DNA from: Salinilacustrithrix sp034522155
Lineage (GTDB): Bacteria > Actinomycetota > Acidimicrobiia > Acidimicrobiales > Salinilacustritrichaceae
Reading direction: 5' to 3'
DNA length: 64,000 nt
Assembly (NCBI GenBank): GCA_034522155.1
Contig: JAXHLP010000006.1
Coordinates: 1-64,000 of the forward strand
Position numbers and translations under genes: made by a program. Position 1 is the stretch's first letter. Every line of letters begins with the position of its first letter. The notes beneath the pieces were generated by a model. It ran no database searches and had not been told where the DNA came from. It was given only the letters and a program-made list of their open reading frames with translations. Shown piece by piece: positions 40,393 through 49,073 of the stretch.

Positions 40393-41235
40393 TCAGGCTG
40401 GGGGCTCGACGTCGCGCATCGGTCCCGCCATGAGCAGCGGGGTCACCGCCATGACGCCGCCGTCGACCGGAAGCGTGACACCGGTGATCCAGCGGGCCTC
40501 GTCGCTGGCGAGGAACACCGCAGCCCAGCCGACGTCCCAGCCGGTGCCCTCCGTGCCGAGGAGGCTGGATGCGGCGGCCATCTGCTGGCGGTAGCGGGTC
40601 TCGGGTGTCTCGCCCAGGTTGGAGAACATGAGCGGCGTGGTGATGTGGCCGGGTGCCACCGCGTTCACGCGGATGCCCTGGCGCCCGTGTGAGTAGGCCA
40701 TGTCGACCGTCATCGCGTGCATGCCGCCCTTGGCTGCCGAGTAGGCGATGTTGCCCGTCCCCCGGAAGCCGACGATCGAGCCGATGTTGACGATCGCTCC
40801 GCCGCCCCGCGCCGCGATCTCGGGCACGGCCGCCTTCGACGCCAGGAACACCGTGCGCAACGACGCGTCCATCGTGCGGTCCCAGGCGGCCTCGTCGGTG
40901 TCGACGACGGTGCCCCGGTTGGCGGTGGCGATGTTGTTGACCAGCACGTCGAGCCCGCCGTAGGTCTCGACGGCTGTCCGGACCATGGCCGCGCAGTCGT
41001 CCGCGAGGGTCATGTCGCCCACGTACGCGATCGCGGTTCCGTCCTCGTCCTCGATCATGCTCGTGGTCTCGGCAGCTCGGTCCTCGGCGATGTCGGCCAC
41101 GACGACGCTCGCGCCCTCCCGGGCGGCCACGATCGCGGTCGCCCGTCCGGTGGCCATGCCGGGTCCCGGCGTCGAGCCCGCGCCGGTGACCACGACCACC
41201 CTGCCCTCGAGTCGTCCCCGTCGCTCCTGCACCAC
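40393..41235 (-). CDS. Short-chain dehydrogenase/reductase (SDR)
   Basis: Encodes 280 residues from GTG 41235, chosen because TAGCTT (41248-41243) lies seven bases before it as a leaderless -10. TTG 41244 and GTG 41232 are alternatives. SDR signatures: VVTGAGSTPGPGMATGRAT for NAD(P), VLVNNIATANRG, and the catalytic Ser (NIGSIVG), Tyr and Lys (YSAAKGG). The glycine loop is unusually long. The likely reaction is oxidation of a secondary alcohol. It converges on the BVMO gene and is divergent from an esterase gene, fitting a shared pathway. Confidence 0.85.
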   Translation of the reverse strand: MVQERRGRLEGRVVVVTGAGSTPGPGMATGRATAIVAAREGASVVVADIAEDRAAETTSMIEDEDGTAIAYVGDMTLADDCAAMVRTAVETYGGLDVLVNNIATANRGTVVDTDEAAWDRTMDASLRTVFLASKAAVPEIAARGGGAIVNIGSIVGFRGTGNIAYSAAKGGMHAMTVDMAYSHGRQGIRVNAVAPGHITTPLMFSNLGETPETRYRQQMAAASSLLGTEGTGWDVGWAAVFLASDEARWITGVTLPVDGGVMAVTPLLMAGPMRDVEPPA

Positions 41236-41244
41236 TCGCCACAA

Positions 41245-41260
41245 GCTAACAAGCGCTCAC
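41245..41260. promoter_or_regulatory. Operator-like site D, imperfect (GCTAAC-AAGC-GCTCAC)
   Basis: Only the right arm matches the family consensus well. It sits in the 29-bp divergent gap between the SDR and the HSL-type hydrolase, so control of both is likely. Confidence 0.45.
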
Positions 41261-41264
41261 TAAC

Positions 41265-42212
41265 GTGAAGGCCGTGGAACTGGACCAACACCTCGACCCG
41301 GAGGTCGCGGCGGTCGTGGCCGACTTCCCGGAGCTGAAGCTCGACGAGTCGATGCTGCCCGCCGTGCGTAGCCGACCGCTGGCACCACCACCGGAACTGT
41401 CCGGCGCGGTGCAGCGCGACGACCACGTGATCCCTGGCGACCCCGACGTCCTCGTGCGGGTCCATCGAGCCGTCGACGCCACCGGCCCCCGGGCGGCGGT
41501 GGTCAGCATCCACGGCGGTGGTCTCGTGACCGGCAGCTACGAGGGCGACGACCTGCTCTTCGACCGATGGTGCTCGTCGCTGGATGTGGTGGGCATCGCG
41601 GTGGAGTACCGGCTCGCCCCCGAGAACCCGTACCCCGCCGCCCTCGACGACTGTGACGCCGCGCTGGCGTGGGTCCACGAACACGCCGACGAGCTCGGTG
41701 TCGACCGGACGCGCGTCGGGGTCCGCGGCGTGAGCGCCGGCGGTGGGCTGGCAGCGGCGCTCGCACTGCGGGTCCGCGACCGCGGCGAGTCATCGGTCGC
41801 CTTCCAGCTCCTCGACTGCCCGATGCTCGACGACCGCCAGATCACCCCGTCGAGCCAGCTCGACGGACTGCCGATCTGGAGCCGCGAGTCCAACGCGTTC
41901 GGTTGGCGCTCCTACCTCGGCGACCTCCACGGCACCGACGACGTCCCCGACACGGCCGCGCCGGCCCGGGCCACCGACCTCCGCGGTCTGCCGCCGGCGT
42001 ACGTCTCCGTCGGCAGTGCCGACGGCTTCCGTGACGAGGACATCGACTACGCGCTGCGTCTCAATCAGGCGGGTGTTCCGTGCGAGCTCCACGTCCATCC
42101 CGGCGCCCCGCACGGCTACCACCTCGCCGCATCCTCACAGGTCGCCCGGCGCTCGTTCCGCGACGCGACCGCGTGGCTCGCCCGCCAGGTCGGTGTGGCG
42201 AGCGACCTCTGA
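41265..42212 (+). CDS. Alpha/beta hydrolase fold-3, HSL-type esterase
   Basis: Encodes 315 residues from GTG 41265; GTG 41274 is possible. HGGG (83-86) forms the oxyanion hole, GVSAG has nucleophile Ser157, and HPGAPHGYHL contains the catalytic His. These define the hormone-sensitive lipase family of carboxylesterases and lactonases. The gene is next to an SDR and near a BVMO, an arrangement like the chnA/B/C genes of cyclohexanol degradation, where the esterase opens the lactone. Cytoplasmic, with no signal peptide. Confidence 0.88.
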   Translation: MKAVELDQHLDPEVAAVVADFPELKLDESMLPAVRSRPLAPPPELSGAVQRDDHVIPGDPDVLVRVHRAVDATGPRAAVVSIHGGGLVTGSYEGDDLLFDRWCSSLDVVGIAVEYRLAPENPYPAALDDCDAALAWVHEHADELGVDRTRVGVRGVSAGGGLAAALALRVRDRGESSVAFQLLDCPMLDDRQITPSSQLDGLPIWSRESNAFGWRSYLGDLHGTDDVPDTAAPARATDLRGLPPAYVSVGSADGFRDEDIDYALRLNQAGVPCELHVHPGAPHGYHLAASSQVARRSFRDATAWLARQVGVASDL

Positions 42213-42214
42213 TC

Positions 42215-42739
42215 TCAGCTCGGCTCGGCGGTGCCGGCGGCCTGGCGGACGGCGTCGAGGATGCCCTGGTAGCCGGTGCAGCGGCAGAGGTTGCCGGCGA
42301 GGGCGTGGCGGATCTCGTCGTCGTCGGGCTGGTCGTGATCAGCGAGGAACGCGGTGGCCGAGATCACGAAGCCGGGTGTGCAGAACCCGCACTGGAGGCC
42401 GTGGCAGTCGCGGAAGGCGGCTTGGACGTCGGTGAGCTCGCCCCCGGCGGCGAGACCCTCGATGGTGGTGACCTCGGTGTCCCGCGCCTGCACCGCGAAC
42501 ATCAGGCACGAGCGCGTCGCCTCGCCGTCGACCAGCACGGTGCACGCGCCGCAGACACCGTGCTCGCAACCGAGGTGGGTCCCCGTGAGGTCGCAGACCT
42601 CGCGTAGGTAGTCGGCGAGGGTGAGTCGGGCGTCGACGCGATCGCTGCGACGACGGCCGTTGACGGTGACCTCGACGTCGACGGTGCGTCCCTCGACGAC
42701 GCGGGATTCGTCGGATCGCTCGGCGGTCTGCTCAGGCAC
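42215..42739 (-). CDS. [2Fe-2S] subunit of a molybdenum hydroxylase (CoxS-like)
   Basis: Encodes 174 residues. The plant-type cluster is GCEHGVCGACTV (C58, C63, C66, then C78), followed by the four-helix cluster QCGFCTPG (C117, C120) and CRCTGY (C152, C154). This is the small subunit of xanthine-dehydrogenase/CO-dehydrogenase-type enzymes. It overlaps CoxM by eight bases. No large Mo-binding subunit is found downstream or elsewhere in the window. It must therefore use a partner encoded elsewhere, or be a remnant. Confidence 0.9.
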   Translation of the reverse strand: MPEQTAERSDESRVVEGRTVDVEVTVNGRRRSDRVDARLTLADYLREVCDLTGTHLGCEHGVCGACTVLVDGEATRSCLMFAVQARDTEVTTIEGLAAGGELTDVQAAFRDCHGLQCGFCTPGFVISATAFLADHDQPDDDEIRHALAGNLCRCTGYQGILDAVRQAAGTAEPS

Positions 42740-43607
42740 GGGCGGCCTCCTCGGTCGCGGCGGTCCAGGCTCGGGCGACCATCGTCGCCCCCACCTTCGT
42801 GCGGTAGTCGGCGGTGCCGTGCAGGTCGGAGGGAACCGACGACAGGTCGGCCACGGCCAGGCGGCCGACCTCGTCGGACGAGATCGACGCCAGGTCGGTC
42901 CCGGTGAGTTGACGCTCGGCGTCGCGGGCCCGTCCGGGCGTGGTGCCGAGACCGATCAGCCCGATGGTGCAGCGGGCGAGGCGGTCCTGCGCGTCGAGCT
43001 CGACACCGACCGCGGCGCCCGCGATGGCGAAGTCGCCGCTGCGGCGGGCGAACTCCTCCACGGCGAAGCCGGTGCGTCCGGTCCAGACCGGGAACGACGT
43101 CCCGACCAGCAGCTCGTCCTCGCCGATCGCTGTGGTCCACAGACCGGCGAAGAACTCGGCGGCCGGGACCGTGCGGGTGCCGCCGGGGGAGAGGACCTCC
43201 ATCTCGGCGTCGAGGGCGAGGGCGACCGCGGGGTACTCGGCGGCCGGGTCGGCGTGGGCGAGCGAGCCGCCGACCGTGCCGCGGCTGCGGATCTGGAAGT
43301 GCCCGACGAAGGGCGTGGCCTTGGCGAGCAGCGGCACGGCCTCGGCGACGTCAGCGCTGCGCTCGACCGCGGCGTCGGTGGTCGCCGAGCCGATCCACAG
43401 CGACCCGTTCCGGCGCTCGACGCCGGCGAGACCCTCGACGCGGGTCACGTCGACGAGGTGCTCGAAGGTGGCGAGGCGCAGGTTGAGCATCGGGATGAGG
43501 CTCTGGCCGCCGGCGAGGATCTTGGCCTCGTCGCCGAGCTCGGACAGCAGGCCCACGACCTCGTCGGGTCGTTCGGGGGCGTGGTACTCGAATGGTGCGG
43601 GCTTCAC
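42732..43607 (-). CDS. FAD-binding subunit of a molybdenum hydroxylase (CoxM-like)
   Basis: Encodes 291 residues from GTG 43607 with GGGGGA upstream. LAGGQSLIPMLNLRLA and RGTVGGSLAHADPAAEYP are the FAD-binding motifs of the CoxM/XdhB family. It shuttles electrons from the [2Fe-2S] subunit to an acceptor. It overlaps the CoxS-like gene. The promoter carries operator site E and a TAGAGT -10. The Mo-cofactor subunit is missing from this locus. Confidence 0.9.
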   Translation of the reverse strand: MKPAPFEYHAPERPDEVVGLLSELGDEAKILAGGQSLIPMLNLRLATFEHLVDVTRVEGLAGVERRNGSLWIGSATTDAAVERSADVAEAVPLLAKATPFVGHFQIRSRGTVGGSLAHADPAAEYPAVALALDAEMEVLSPGGTRTVPAAEFFAGLWTTAIGEDELLVGTSFPVWTGRTGFAVEEFARRSGDFAIAGAAVGVELDAQDRLARCTIGLIGLGTTPGRARDAERQLTGTDLASISSDEVGRLAVADLSSVPSDLHGTADYRTKVGATMVARAWTAATEEAARA

Positions 43608-43638
43608 CTGGTCCCCCGGATCGGCGTGCGGGACGTCA

Positions 43639-43654
43639 CTGAGTGGATGTTCAC
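43639..43654. promoter_or_regulatory. Operator-like palindrome, site E (CTGAGT-GGAT-GTTCAC)
   Basis: Upstream of the CoxM gene and downstream of the TetR-SnoaL pair. On the minus strand TAGAGT (43658-43653) overlaps it, as at site C. Confidence 0.55.
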
Positions 43655-43691
43655 TCTATGGACGCGCTCCGCGCCGGCTCAATGTGCCCGT

Positions 43692-44102
43692 TCAGCGTGC
43701 GGGTTCGAGCGTCTCGAGGAGGAGGTGGGTGTCCTGCTGGAAGACCCGGATCTCGGTGATGCAGCCGTCGACGACGGTGAACAGCTCGACGACGTCGACG
43801 GTCGCGGCCCGCCCGGTGACCTTGGAGGTCCAGGTCTGGGTCGTGATCTGGACGGCGGTGTCGCCGGCGTCGAGGATCCGTGGATCGTCGATCTCGCGGT
43901 CCCAGTGCTCGGCGAAGGTCGCCGCCATCTCGCCCATGCCCTCGAGTCCCTCGTGCCAGCCACCGTGGGGGAACGACGAGGGTTGCTGGATCTGGAAGCC
44001 GGGTGCGTACAGCCGGCGGGCGCTCTGCTGGTCGCCGGCGTGGAACCGGTGCACGAGTTCGCGGACGACGTCGGCAGCGGTCGGGGGTCCGGGGTCGCCC
44101 AT
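43692..44102 (-). CDS. SnoaL-like / NTF2-fold protein
   Basis: Encodes 136 residues. VRELVHRFHAGDQQSARRLYAPGF, GGWHEGLEGMGEMAATFAEHW and ITTQTWTSKVTGR followed by VDVVELFTVVDGCITEI are typical SnoaL-like/NTF2 elements. The ATG (44102) follows the TetR TAG stop without a gap, so it is co-transcribed with the regulator. A ligand-binding, isomerase or hydratase role is possible. The substrate cannot be inferred. Confidence 0.75.
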   Translation of the reverse strand: MGDPGPPTAADVVRELVHRFHAGDQQSARRLYAPGFQIQQPSSFPHGGWHEGLEGMGEMAATFAEHWDREIDDPRILDAGDTAVQITTQTWTSKVTGRAATVDVVELFTVVDGCITEIRVFQQDTHLLLETLEPAR

Positions 44103-44741
44103 CTAGCCGATGGCGGGGAAGAACCCGTCGAGCGTGCCCTCGCTCGCCGATGACACCGCACGGTCGAGGTCGAACTTGTTGTCGTAGCGGTGCTCGAGCG
44201 CGAGCATCAGCGCGGTGCCCATGACGGCGCGGGCGGAGATCTCGTGCGACTCGATCCTTATGCCGTAGCGCTTCTCGACCTCGAGCCAGGCCTCGGCGAG
44301 GCGGTCCATGGCGACGGCGAAGCTCTCGCGGTAGAAGCGTTTGGCCACCTGGGGGTCTCCGAAGAGCACCAGGCCGAGCAGGGGGAGCACCTCCTCCAGC
44401 GTCGACGTGAGCTGGTGATAGAGGCCCTGCAGGGTCTTGCGCTGGCGTTCGGGGTTGAGCGGCTCGTCGTGGTCGACCATCTCGGTGGCGGCGACGAGCT
44501 TGTCGACGGCCTCGCCCAGCGGCTCGACCACGGCCTCGAAGAACAGCTGGTCCTTGCTCTCGAAGTGGCGGTAGATGACGCCCTCGCTGATACCGCCCTT
44601 CTCCGCGATCGCCCGGATCGTGGTGCCGTTCATGTCACCGGTCTCGGAGAACGCGCGGCGTGCTGCCTGGAGGATCGACTTTCGTCGGGCCTCGGCCGTG
44701 AGACGTTTGGCTCGGGGAGCGGACGTGGCAGGTGAGTTCAT
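44103..44741 (-). CDS. TetR-family regulator
   Basis: Encodes 212 residues from ATG 44741 with AGGAGG upstream. The DNA-binding domain spans about residues 15-65: ARRKSILQAARRAFSETG, then IRAIAEKGGISEGVIYRHF. A FadR/FabR-like helical ligand domain follows. It is divergent from the Zn-ADH operon, whose promoter carries operator site F, a nearly perfect GTGAGC-type palindrome. This makes it my first candidate for the regulator that reads the GTGAGC-N4-GCTCAC sites across the window. Confidence 0.88.
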   Translation of the reverse strand: MNSPATSAPRAKRLTAEARRKSILQAARRAFSETGDMNGTTIRAIAEKGGISEGVIYRHFESKDQLFFEAVVEPLGEAVDKLVAATEMVDHDEPLNPERQRKTLQGLYHQLTSTLEEVLPLLGLVLFGDPQVAKRFYRESFAVAMDRLAEAWLEVEKRYGIRIESHEISARAVMGTALMLALEHRYDNKFDLDRAVSSASEGTLDGFFPAIG

Positions 44742-44859
44742 GGAGGCCTCCTGGATGCCGCGCCCCACAGACGCGGCATCACCCACACTACGGGTCGGCA
44801 CCGGATTGAGAGTGGTTCCTCACTCCTCTGTCGAAATCCACGAGCGCCGACCTCCCCGC

Positions 44860-44865
44860 TACGAT
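44860..44865 (+). promoter_or_regulatory. Candidate -10 box TACGAT
   Basis: TACGAT matches TANNNT and lies 11 bases before operator site F, upstream of the Zn-ADH gene. Confidence 0.4.
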
Positions 44866-44876
44866 CCCCGTCCTGA

Positions 44877-44892
44877 GCGAGCGATCGCTCAC
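44877..44892. promoter_or_regulatory. Operator-like palindrome, site F (GCGAGC-GATC-GCTCAC)
   Basis: The extended form TGAGCGAGCGATCGCTCACT is the closest to a full palindrome in the set. It lies between the divergent TetR and Zn-ADH genes. Confidence 0.65.
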
Positions 44893-44930
44893 TTCTTTCG
44901 TCCGAGCAGCCGATCGGGAGCAGCCACGAC

Positions 44931-46007
44931 ATGAAGGCAGCGGTCGCCTACGACCCCGGTCAACCCCTGGTCCTCGAGGAGCTCGAGCTCGCCGCGGTCG
45001 GCTCGCGCGACGTCGTCGTGCGCCTGACGGCGAGCGGCATCTGCCACACCGACCTCAACGTGATCGACGGGCTGTCCGCCCTGCCGCTGCCGATGGTGCC
45101 CGGCCACGAGGGGTGCGGCGTGGTGGAGGAGATCGGTCCCGAGGTCCGTCGGGTCCGGCCCGGCGACAAGGTCCTCGCCTCGGTCTCCCCGGCCTGCGGC
45201 ACGTGCTGGTGGTGCGTGAACGGCATGTCGAACCACTGCGAGCTCAAGCCGACGGTCTCGTCCACGCCCCGCTTCGACCTTCCCGATGGCCGGGCCGTGC
45301 CCGCGCTGTGCGGGTGCGGGACCTTCGCCGAGGCGATGGTGGTGTCCGAGGCCTCGGTGGTCCCGGTCGAGACCGACCTCGTCGACGAGCAGCTCGCGCT
45401 CCTCGGCTGCGGCGTCACCACCGGCCTCGGTGCCGCGCTCATCACCGCCGACGTGCAGCCCGGCTCCAGCGTCGCGGTGGTCGGGTGCGGTGCCGTCGGC
45501 CAGTCCGTCGTGCAGGGGGCGCGCATCGCCGGCGCGGCGACGATCATCGCCATCGACCTGCACGAGGCGCGGCGCGACGCCAGCGTTGCCGTCGGTGCGA
45601 CCCATGCCGTCGATCCCGCCGACGGCGACGCGGTCGAGCAGGTCAAGGCCCTCACCGACGGGCGCGGCGCCGACTACGGCTTCGAGGTCGTCGGGCTCCC
45701 CGAGCTGATGGAGCAGACCATCGACCTGACCCGCGCCGCTGGCGTGGTCACCATGGTCGGCATGCCCGCGAAGGACGCGACGCTGTCGCTGCCCGCGCTG
45801 CGCACCATCTTCTCCGGCAAGCGGATCGCCGGGTCGGTCGTGGGCGGCGCGCAGATCCTGCGCGACTTCCCCCGCTTCATCCGTCTGGCCGAGTCGGGTC
45901 GCCTCGACCTCGACTCGCTCGTCTCGAAGCGGATCACCCTCGATGAGGTCAACGACGGCATCGACCTGCTGCGCCGAGCCGAGGGCGTGCGGACGGTGAT
46001 CGTCTGA
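44931..46007 (+). CDS. Zinc-dependent alcohol dehydrogenase (MDR family)
   Basis: Encodes 358 residues. Catalytic zinc ligands Cys38 (GICHTD) and His59 (GHE) and structural zinc Cys89, Cys92, Cys95 and Cys103 are present, with the NAD motif VVGCGAVGQSVV. This is the class III/NDMA-type MDR pattern. It oxidises a primary or secondary alcohol to an aldehyde or ketone. First gene of a six-gene overlapping operon (to 50221) of side-chain degradation type, controlled from operator site F. Start ATG 44931; the GGGAG upstream is the probable ribosome site. Confidence 0.9.
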   Translation: MKAAVAYDPGQPLVLEELELAAVGSRDVVVRLTASGICHTDLNVIDGLSALPLPMVPGHEGCGVVEEIGPEVRRVRPGDKVLASVSPACGTCWWCVNGMSNHCELKPTVSSTPRFDLPDGRAVPALCGCGTFAEAMVVSEASVVPVETDLVDEQLALLGCGVTTGLGAALITADVQPGSSVAVVGCGAVGQSVVQGARIAGAATIIAIDLHEARRDASVAVGATHAVDPADGDAVEQVKALTDGRGADYGFEVVGLPELMEQTIDLTRAAGVVTMVGMPAKDATLSLPALRTIFSGKRIAGSVVGGAQILRDFPRFIRLAESGRLDLDSLVSKRITLDEVNDGIDLLRRAEGVRTVIV

Positions 46008-46783
46008 TGCCGGGCGAGCTCGCCGACCCCAACGCCCGTTTCGGCCTCGACGGCCGAGTCGCCATCGTGACCGGCGCGTCGTCCGGGCTCGGTGCCGAGG
46101 TGGCGCGCACCCTGGCCGCCGCCGGCGCGCGGGTCGCCGTGGTCGCCCGTCGCCTCGACCGGCTCGAGTCGCTCGCCGCCGACATCGACGGCCACCCCGT
46201 GGCCTGCGACCTGCTCGACGCCGAACAGGTGGAACACGTGGTGCCCCACGTCGTTGAGGCCGTCGGTCCGCCGGAGATCCTGGTCAACGCCGCGGGCACG
46301 ATCTTCGGCGAGTTCCCGGCCGAGGACGAACCGGCGGAGAACATCGAGGCGACCCTTCGCCTCAACCTGGTGGCGCCGTTCCGGCTTGCCCAGGCGGCCT
46401 TCCCGCACATGGTGGAACTGGGCCGCGGCTCGGTCGTGCAGATCTCCTCGATCAGCGGCCAGGTCGGCATCCCCGGGATCCCCCAGGCGTCGTACGCCGC
46501 CAGCAAGGCCGGCCTGTCGGGGCTGACCACCGAGCTGGCCGTCCAGTGGGCCCGGCACCGGATCCGGGTGAACACCGTCGCCCCCGGTTTCTTCCGCAGC
46601 GAGGTCACCGAGCCGCTGTTCGAGAGCGAGCGCGGCCTCGCGTGGCTCCACCGGACCCAGTTGCTGCCCGATGAGGGCGTCGCCGACGACATCGTGGGTT
46701 CGGTGCTGTGGTTGGTCAGCGACGCCGGCCGGTTCGTGACCGGCCAGACCATCTGCGTCGACGGCGGGTGGACCGCCCGATGA
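46007..46783 (+). CDS. Short-chain dehydrogenase/reductase (SDR)
   Basis: Encodes 258 residues from ATG 46007, overlapping the ADH stop (TGATG). NAD(P) motif VTGASSGLGAEVA, ILVNAAGT, catalytic Ser in ISSISG, Tyr/Lys in YAASKAG and C-terminal TGQTICVDGGW are the classical SDR set. Likely 3-hydroxyacyl-CoA or secondary alcohol dehydrogenase. It is followed without gap (ATGA) by the first of two acyl-CoA dehydrogenase subunits. Confidence 0.88.
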   Translation: MPGELADPNARFGLDGRVAIVTGASSGLGAEVARTLAAAGARVAVVARRLDRLESLAADIDGHPVACDLLDAEQVEHVVPHVVEAVGPPEILVNAAGTIFGEFPAEDEPAENIEATLRLNLVAPFRLAQAAFPHMVELGRGSVVQISSISGQVGIPGIPQASYAASKAGLSGLTTELAVQWARHRIRVNTVAPGFFRSEVTEPLFESERGLAWLHRTQLLPDEGVADDIVGSVLWLVSDAGRFVTGQTICVDGGWTAR

Positions 46784-47991
46784 GCGGCGTGACCACGACC
46801 CAGCTCGACGGGTTCCGGGCCGAGGTTCGGGCCTGGTGCAAGGACCACGTGCCGGCCGACTGGCGGGCCCGCCAGACCGGCGTGTCCGACGCCGAGTTCG
46901 TGGACTTCCAGCAGGGTTGGTTCCAAGAGCTGCGCGCCGGCGGATACGCCGTGCCGCACTGGCCGGCCGAATGGGGCGGGGGCATGTCGACGGCCGAGCA
47001 GATCGTCCTCTACCAGGAGCTCGCCGCCCACGACGCGCCCCGCCTCGTGCTCGCATTCGTGTCGATCCACCACGCGGCCTCCACGCTGCTCGAGGCCGGC
47101 ACCGACGAACAGCGCGCCCGGCACCTGCCGGCCATCCTCGACGGTGAGATCTGGTGCCAGGGCTTCTCCGAACCCGACGCCGGCTCCGACCTGGCCGGCC
47201 TGTCGACCCGAGCCACGCCGGTCGACGACGGCTGGGTGGTCGACGGACAGAAGGTGTGGGTGTCGGGCGGCCTGCACGCCGACTGGTGCCTGCTGCTGGC
47301 ACGGACCGACCCCGACGCCCGCAAGCGCCACGGCATCTCCTACTTCCTGCTCGACATGGCCACGCCGGGTGTCGAGGTCCGCCCCATCAAGCAGGCGACG
47401 GGCGAGTCGCACTTCTGCGAGATGTTCCTCAGCGACGTGCACATTCCGACGGCGGGACTGGTGGGCGCGGAGAACGCGGGCTGGCAGGTGGCCCAGGCCA
47501 CGCTCGGGGCCGAGCGCGGGATGACGATGCTCGAGCTCGCCGAACGACTCGGCCAGGCGGGGTTCGGATGGCTCGTCGACGTCTGCCACGAACCGGGCCC
47601 GACCGGTGATCGCCCGATCGACGATCCGGTCGTGCTCGACGGCCTCGCCCGCCTCGACGCCGAAGTCGCCGGGTTGCGCCTGCTGTGCCAGCACCACGTC
47701 GAACGGGTCGACGCCGGCGAGGCCGGTCCGGCCGACGCGTCGATCGTGAAGCTGTACTACAGCGAGTTGCTCCAGCGACTCACCGACTTCGGCGCCGACG
47801 TGGTCGGCCTCGCCGGCCAGACCGTCCTCCAGAAGCCGGTGTCGAGCGGTTGGGAGTCGGGTGCGTGGGTGCTCGATTTCATCAGCTCGTGGGAGTGGAC
47901 CATCCCCGGCGGCTCGAGCGAGATCCAGCGCAGCATCATCGGCGAGCGGGGCCTCGGTCTGCCGCGCGAACCGAAGGTGGCCGGGGCATGA
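46780..47991 (+). CDS. Acyl-CoA dehydrogenase, first subunit of a pair
   Basis: Encodes 403 residues. FSEPDAGSDLAGLSTRA, DGQKVWVSGGLHADWCLLLARTD and the C-terminal PGGSSEIQRSIIGERGLGLPRE identify a FadE protein. It overlaps the next FadE gene as ATGA. Such adjacent unequal pairs form alpha2beta2 heterotetramers (ChsE1-E2 and ChsE4-E5 type), which dehydrogenate steroid side-chain CoA esters. The partner from 47988 probably contributes the second half of each FAD site. It supports bulky-substrate beta-oxidation here. Confidence 0.9.
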   Translation: MSGVTTTQLDGFRAEVRAWCKDHVPADWRARQTGVSDAEFVDFQQGWFQELRAGGYAVPHWPAEWGGGMSTAEQIVLYQELAAHDAPRLVLAFVSIHHAASTLLEAGTDEQRARHLPAILDGEIWCQGFSEPDAGSDLAGLSTRATPVDDGWVVDGQKVWVSGGLHADWCLLLARTDPDARKRHGISYFLLDMATPGVEVRPIKQATGESHFCEMFLSDVHIPTAGLVGAENAGWQVAQATLGAERGMTMLELAERLGQAGFGWLVDVCHEPGPTGDRPIDDPVVLDGLARLDAEVAGLRLLCQHHVERVDAGEAGPADASIVKLYYSELLQRLTDFGADVVGLAGQTVLQKPVSSGWESGAWVLDFISSWEWTIPGGSSEIQRSIIGERGLGLPREPKVAGA

Positions 47992-49073
47992 GTGCTCCCA
48001 CCGAGTTCGCCGAGCTCCACGACGACCTCCGTGCCGTGGCGCGGGAGCTGCTCGCGGCCTCGGCCGGCGAGGAGATCGACTGGGGTGTCATCGCCGATGC
48101 CGGCTGGCTCGGGCTCGAGGTGCCCGAGGGTCAGGGCGGCGCAGGCGCGACCTTCGCCGAGGTGGCCGTCATCCTCGAGGAGCTGGGCCGGGCCGCGACC
48201 CCGGGGCCCTACCTCGGCACCGCGGTCCTCGGGGTCGGCGCGCTGGCGGTCACGGAACCGGGACCACGTGTCGACGAGCTGCTCGCCGCGGTCGCGGCCG
48301 GCGAAGTCCTCCTCGGGGTGGCGCTCGCGCCCACGGGCGACCGGGCGCTGGTCGAGCCCGCGTTCCGGGTCGACGGGGCCGACGCCGCCCCCACGCTGCA
48401 CGGTCGGGCCGAGTTCGTGGCCGACGCCAACGTTGCCGACCGGTTGCTCCTCCTGGCCGACCACCCTGATCACGGCATGGTGTTCGTGGACGTCTCGCCG
48501 GATGCGGTCGTCGTCGACGAGCAACCGGTGATCGACGCGACACGCCGGTTCGGCACGGTCGCCGCCGCCGGCGTCGAGGTCGCCGCCGGCGCGATCCTGC
48601 CGATCGTGGGCGATGTGCAGCACGTTGCCGACCGGGGAGCCCTGGCCGTCGCCTGCGACGGCATCGGTCTGGCCGCGACGATGCTCGACGCCACCGTCGC
48701 CTACGTGGCCGACCGGCAGCAGTTCGGTCGGCCGATCGGCTCGTTCCAGGCGGTCAAGCACACCTGCGCCGACATGCAGGTGCAGCTGACGGTGGCGCGC
48801 GAGCTCGTCGATGCCGCGGTCGAAGCGGTGGTGACGGATCGAACCGACGCGCCCCGTGCGGTGGCGCGGGCCAGCTCGTTCGCCGGGGAGACCGCGGTGT
48901 CCGTCGTCGGCGATGCGCTCCAGATGCACGGCGGCATCGGCTACACGTGGGAGAGCGGCCTCCACGTCCACCTCAAGCGGGCCACGCTCGACCGGTCGCT
49001 CTTCGGCTCGCCGTCCGCGCAGCGCCGGCGGCTGGCGGCCGCGCTCGCCGCGGGAGCCGGGACGGGGTCATGA
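47988..49073 (+). CDS. Acyl-CoA dehydrogenase, second subunit of a pair
   Basis: Encodes 361 residues, the short subunit length. RQQFGRPIGSFQAVKH (FAD binding) and MHGGIGYTWESGLHVHLKRA match the ChsE-type partner, in which the Glu of YTWE is the candidate catalytic base. The middle domain is shortened and lacks the SEPxAGSD loop found in the first subunit, so neither alone is likely to be a full enzyme. It overlaps the upstream FadE by ATGA and the AMACR-like gene downstream by ATGA. Confidence 0.9.
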   Translation: MSAPTEFAELHDDLRAVARELLAASAGEEIDWGVIADAGWLGLEVPEGQGGAGATFAEVAVILEELGRAATPGPYLGTAVLGVGALAVTEPGPRVDELLAAVAAGEVLLGVALAPTGDRALVEPAFRVDGADAAPTLHGRAEFVADANVADRLLLLADHPDHGMVFVDVSPDAVVVDEQPVIDATRRFGTVAAAGVEVAAGAILPIVGDVQHVADRGALAVACDGIGLAATMLDATVAYVADRQQFGRPIGSFQAVKHTCADMQVQLTVARELVDAAVEAVVTDRTDAPRAVARASSFAGETAVSVVGDALQMHGGIGYTWESGLHVHLKRATLDRSLFGSPSAQRRRLAAALAAGAGTGS

